Source: Thiotrichaceae bacterium UBA973
GTDB taxonomy: Bacteria > Pseudomonadota > Gammaproteobacteria > Eutrophobiales > Eutrophobiaceae
Length of the DNA: 36,080 nt
Direction: 5' to 3'
Assembly: GCA_002292815.1 (NCBI GenBank)
Contig: DBBX01000021.1
Coordinates: forward strand, 12,320-48,399
Under the pieces are notes generated by a model. The model was not told the origin of the DNA, did not search any database, and saw only the letters and a program-made list of their open reading frames with translations. Positions within the stretch are counted from its first letter, which is position 1. Each line of letters opens with the position of its first letter. Made by a program: the position numbers and the translations under genes. Shown here piece by piece: positions 33,221 through 36,080 of the stretch.

Positions 33221-34471
33221 TTATTGAAACGCTTCCAGCACTTTAATTAATTCACTTGCAGTTTGTATTCTATTATGCGGTTTCTTTGCTAGAAGAGAAT
33301 CGATAACATCCTGATATTGTTTCAAACTGCTTGGCAATCTTGGAATGGGTGCATGAATGTGCTGATAGATTAACGAGGAAGCGGTTGCTGCTGTATATGG
33401 TTTATCTCCGGTAAGTAATTCATATAATATTACCCCGACACTATAGATATCTGAGCGTGTATCAACATCATCACCCTCGCCTTGTTCAGGACTCATATAA
33501 TGAGGTGTGCCTAATATCTGCCCCATTGTCGTAATGTCACTCACTTCATCTATCTTTTTTGATATACCAAAATCAGCCAGTGCAAGACTGTCATCACCAC
33601 GAAACATAATATTGGCTGGTTTCAAATCTCTATGTACAACATTGATAGCATGTATTTGTGCAAGTCCATAAGCAATATGCGTAGCATAGATAACAGCTAT
33701 CTCATGATTTAAACCCAACTCGGCACGTTGCTTCAAATCACCGCGAGAAAAAAATTCCATTGCAATATATCCGTAATCTTCAGTTATTCCATGCTCATAA
33801 ATTTTAACGACGAATGGTGAGTTTAGGCTGGCGATTAAATTCGCTTCCTGGATAAAACGCGTCACTAGTTTTGAATCATGTATCCGTGTCAAATCAAGCA
33901 CTTTTAAAACAACCGTCAGTTTATCTGTCACGCGTTCTGCCAGATAAACCTTTGACATGGCACCTTCACCAATCATTCGAACAAATTTATAACCAATATC
34001 TAAGCCGGTATCTGGTACCACATCTTTCTTATGTACCTTTTTGATTATCTGAGTGGCATCATTTATTTCATTTTCGTGATCACTATAGGTACGTTTTGAG
34101 AATTCGGTAGCTTCAGCAACCATCTCGGCAATGCGTTTCGGTTTGATATCAACCTTATTGATGTAATCAGCTGCACCTAATTTAATTGATTTAACAGCGA
34201 TATATTCATCACCTTCAGCAGTAAGAACAATCGTCGGTGGGAATCCGGGTTTATTTCTAAACTCTTTAAGCCACTGTAATCCATCTTCATATGGCCCTAA
34301 TTTATAGTCCAAAAACAACATGTCGTATTGGAACCATTGATAATCATCTGGTGGCTTACCGAGATTATCAAAGTCATATTCGATGATTTCAGCATCCTTG
34401 AACTCTTTGCGCAGATACAAGCTAAGCAGCGCTCTGAAATCACTAGAATCATCGATTATTAAAATTTTCAT
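33221..34471 (-). CDS. Receiver domain fused to Ser/Thr protein kinase
   Basis: This 416-residue cytoplasmic protein joins a two-component receiver domain (1-120) to a Hanks-type Ser/Thr kinase (about 160-416). The receiver has Asp7-Asp8, phospho-acceptor Asp55 (MLFLDYKLG) and Lys106 (YINKVD). The kinase has a glycine loop GEGAMSKV (168-175), Lys190 (VVLKVL), catalytic HRDLKPAN (280-287), DFG (300-302) and GTPHYMSPEQ (321-330), so it looks active. The fusion suggests kinase activity gated by a histidine kinase that is not encoded next to it; the kinase at 26717-28069 already has its own regulator. It is a single gene with a 243-bp gap upstream, beyond which the RND gene ends. Confidence 0.88.
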   Translation of the reverse strand: MKILIIDDSSDFRALLSLYLRKEFKDAEIIEYDFDNLGKPPDDYQWFQYDMLFLDYKLGPYEDGLQWLKEFRNKPGFPPTIVLTAEGDEYIAVKSIKLGAADYINKVDIKPKRIAEMVAEATEFSKRTYSDHENEINDATQIIKKVHKKDVVPDTGLDIGYKFVRMIGEGAMSKVYLAERVTDKLTVVLKVLDLTRIHDSKLVTRFIQEANLIASLNSPFVVKIYEHGITEDYGYIAMEFFSRGDLKQRAELGLNHEIAVIYATHIAYGLAQIHAINVVHRDLKPANIMFRGDDSLALADFGISKKIDEVSDITTMGQILGTPHYMSPEQGEGDDVDTRSDIYSVGVILYELLTGDKPYTAATASSLIYQHIHAPIPRLPSSLKQYQDVIDSLLAKKPHNRIQTASELIKVLEAFQ

Positions 34472-34714
34472 ATGAATATTTGTTATATGGATAGCATGTG
34501 TCTTTTACGACATAAAATTATTTTATTTAAAAAGTATTTTTAATTCAATCAATTATCGTACTTTAATGATGTTATTTCTTGAAATAAATACGGAAGAAGC
34601 CCAGTTTCTTTAATAGAAATTGATAATCAAGCGTTTTAAAATAATTCGCCTGCTTAAGTAGATGTTATCGTCACTTCTTGATAATGCTTTGATTTAAATC
34701 AGATATACCAATTA

Positions 34715-36080
34715 TTATTTATTAAATCGACCAAATTTCAGCATGATAGCCGGCATGATAAGCAGATTGAGTATCGTTGAAGATGCCAAACCACCAATAA
34801 TGATTGCCGCCATTGGACCCATGATCTCACGGCCAGGATTATCGCTATTAATAGCTATAGGCAACATAGCCAATGCGGTTACTAGTGCTGTCATCAATAT
34901 TGACGGTAATCTTTCCTTTGCACCTTGAATCGCGACCTCAAGATTCCAGGGTAAGCCTTCTTCCTGCACCAGATACTGATAATGAGATACCAACATAATC
35001 GAATTACGAATGGTGATTCCAAACAGCGTGACAAACCCTACCAGAGAACCCACTGAAAGTCCCCCGCCGGTAATCAAAACGGCAATTACACCACCTACCA
35101 ATGCAAACGGCAGGTTGATTAACATCAACAACACATGTCTAAAGCTGCCAATGGCAATGTAAATTAACATCATCACGACGGCCAAGACTAAACTCGAGAG
35201 CACAATCAATTCTTCTTTTGCCTTCGCTTGCTCAATTGCAGCTCCAGTAAACTCTGGATAAATCTCAGCACTAAATTCGACCTGTGCAAAGATTGTTTCT
35301 TCGAGATCATTCATGAAGCTAACAATATCTCGTTCAACAACATTACTGGTTATGCTCTGCAAACGCTGTCCATCCTGATGCAGGATATTATAGCGACCAC
35401 TATGCTGACGAATATCGGCAAACTCCTCCAATGGCAATAATAAACCACCGGCAGTTTTAATCGGTAATTGGCGAACATCATTAGGTGTTTGACGTTTGTT
35501 TTCAGGTAAGCTGACGACAACATTGAAAACACGATTATCTTCTTGATACTTCGCAACAGACAATCCTTCGAATGCAGTCTTGATGCTATTCACAACCTCT
35601 AATGGCGCAAGACCGTGCTCATTTAACTTATCCAGACGTAATGCAATCTGCAATAGTGGCGTCGGCGTTGAAGACTGAACTTGCACACTGCTTGCTCCGT
35701 CGATGGTCTTCATCACCGCGGCAACTTCCGTCGCCTTTTTATCTAAGGCATCTAAATCATTACCATAGATATTAACCACGATAGGCGTGGTATAACCTGA
35801 AATAGTTTCATGTATACGTTCAGACAAAAAATTATGTGCTTCATAACGTAACCCGGGGAAATCATTTAATGTATCGCGGATACCATCTAACACACGTTGT
35901 TGTTCTGAACCACTTAAGCTGCTATCCAAATCAACTTCAAATTCACTATAGTGACTTCCAAAGGTATCAGCACCTCTCTCTGCTCTACCAGACCATAGAG
36001 AAACAGAAACCACCCCCGGTAAATCCATAAACAATTTTGAAACCTGATTACCAACACGAATTGATTCTTGTAAAGAAGTG
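34715..36080 (-). CDS. RND-family efflux pump inner-membrane subunit, C-terminal part (cut by right edge)
   Basis: The frame is open from the right edge (first readable residues TSLQESIRVGNQVSKLF) to the stop at 34715, about 455 codons, so the real start lies outside the window; the TTG near 36034 is internal. Visible parts are the second periplasmic porter region (for example VVSVSLWSGRAERGADTFGS, DLDALDKKATEVAAVMKTID), then four or more closely packed helices with LVGFVTLFGITIRNSIMLVS, the typical RND helix, and a final helix near LASSTILNLLIMPAIMLKFG. It pumps unknown compounds or metals out of the inner membrane or periplasm with a membrane-fusion protein and outer-membrane factor not seen here. 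The sequence style is nearer the CusA/CzcA and HAE relatives than AcrB, but substrate is open. Confidence 0.88.
   Translation of the reverse strand, partial: TSLQESIRVGNQVSKLFMDLPGVVSVSLWSGRAERGADTFGSHYSEFEVDLDSSLSGSEQQRVLDGIRDTLNDFPGLRYEAHNFLSERIHETISGYTTPIVVNIYGNDLDALDKKATEVAAVMKTIDGASSVQVQSSTPTPLLQIALRLDKLNEHGLAPLEVVNSIKTAFEGLSVAKYQEDNRVFNVVVSLPENKRQTPNDVRQLPIKTAGGLLLPLEEFADIRQHSGRYNILHQDGQRLQSITSNVVERDIVSFMNDLEETIFAQVEFSAEIYPEFTGAAIEQAKAKEELIVLSSLVLAVVMMLIYIAIGSFRHVLLMLINLPFALVGGVIAVLITGGGLSVGSLVGFVTLFGITIRNSIMLVSHYQYLVQEEGLPWNLEVAIQGAKERLPSILMTALVTALAMLPIAINSDNPGREIMGPMAAIIIGGLASSTILNLLIMPAIMLKFGRFNK

Noticed and set aside
34472..34714. Gene or terminator in the gap between the kinase and RND genes
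   Set aside because: The sequence is AT-rich with no credible open frame and no stem followed by a T tract.

Overview
The window looks like a chromosomal segment of an AT-rich, Gram-negative, aerobic proteobacterium, most likely a gammaproteobacterium. The evidence is an outer-membrane porin, a TonB/ExbB/ExbD system, periplasmic PQQ enzymes with c-type cytochrome, and sigma-54 activators. The species cannot be named from sequence alone. No rRNA, tRNA, insertion sequence, CRISPR or phage gene was seen.

Layout. (1) 1-1156 (-): a porin, cut by the left edge. (2) 1762-3604 (-): a quinoprotein 'relay' pair, a metallo-beta-lactamase-fold hydrolase and a fused SoxYZ-like carrier. (3) 3738-5738 (-): an AcoR/AcxR-type sigma-54 activator. 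(4) 6166-9461 (-): a PQQ alcohol dehydrogenase with the lanthanide-type Asp pair, a PedF-like cytochrome c and an MxaJ-like binding protein. (5) 10027-15123 (-): acxABC, the three subunits of acetone carboxylase. (6) 15629-18210 (+): four genes encoding an ExbB/MotA-like channel, an ExbD-like helix fused to an unusual periplasmic domain, a two-helix membrane protein and a lipoprotein; I do not recognise this as a named system. (7) 18258-22559 (-): a tungsten-type aldehyde oxidoreductase operon (16-Cys ferredoxin, AOR, FAD/NAD oxidoreductase, MoaD-like protein, small protein ending in GGG). (8) 22903-24060 (+): an AcoR-like regulator lacking the AAA+ domain. (9) 24232-26041 (+): two PQQ-catabolism-associated periplasmic proteins, one internally shortened. 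(10) 26079-28069 (-): a NarL-type two-component pair. (11) 28224-33211 (+): a complete TonB2-like energy transduction operon. (12) 33221-34471 (-): a receiver/Ser-Thr kinase fusion. (13) 34715-36080 (-): the C-terminal part of an RND efflux pump, cut by the right edge.

How the parts fit. The simplest reading is a periplasmic secondary-alcohol pathway: PQQ dehydrogenase oxidises 2-propanol to acetone, electrons leave through cytochrome c, and AcxABC carboxylates acetone to acetoacetate. Both the dehydrogenase and acxABC have near-consensus sigma-54 -24/-12 promoters on the minus strand (9601-9615 and 15208-15222). A CGTATGA-type half-site lies about 90 bp upstream of each, and a closely related element (5878-5894) lies upstream of the sigma-54 activator gene itself. 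The AOR operon would handle aldehydes from primary alcohols or amino acids. The two-component pair and TonB operon may serve sensing and outer-membrane uptake (possibly of lanthanide or PQQ), but that link is inference from position only.
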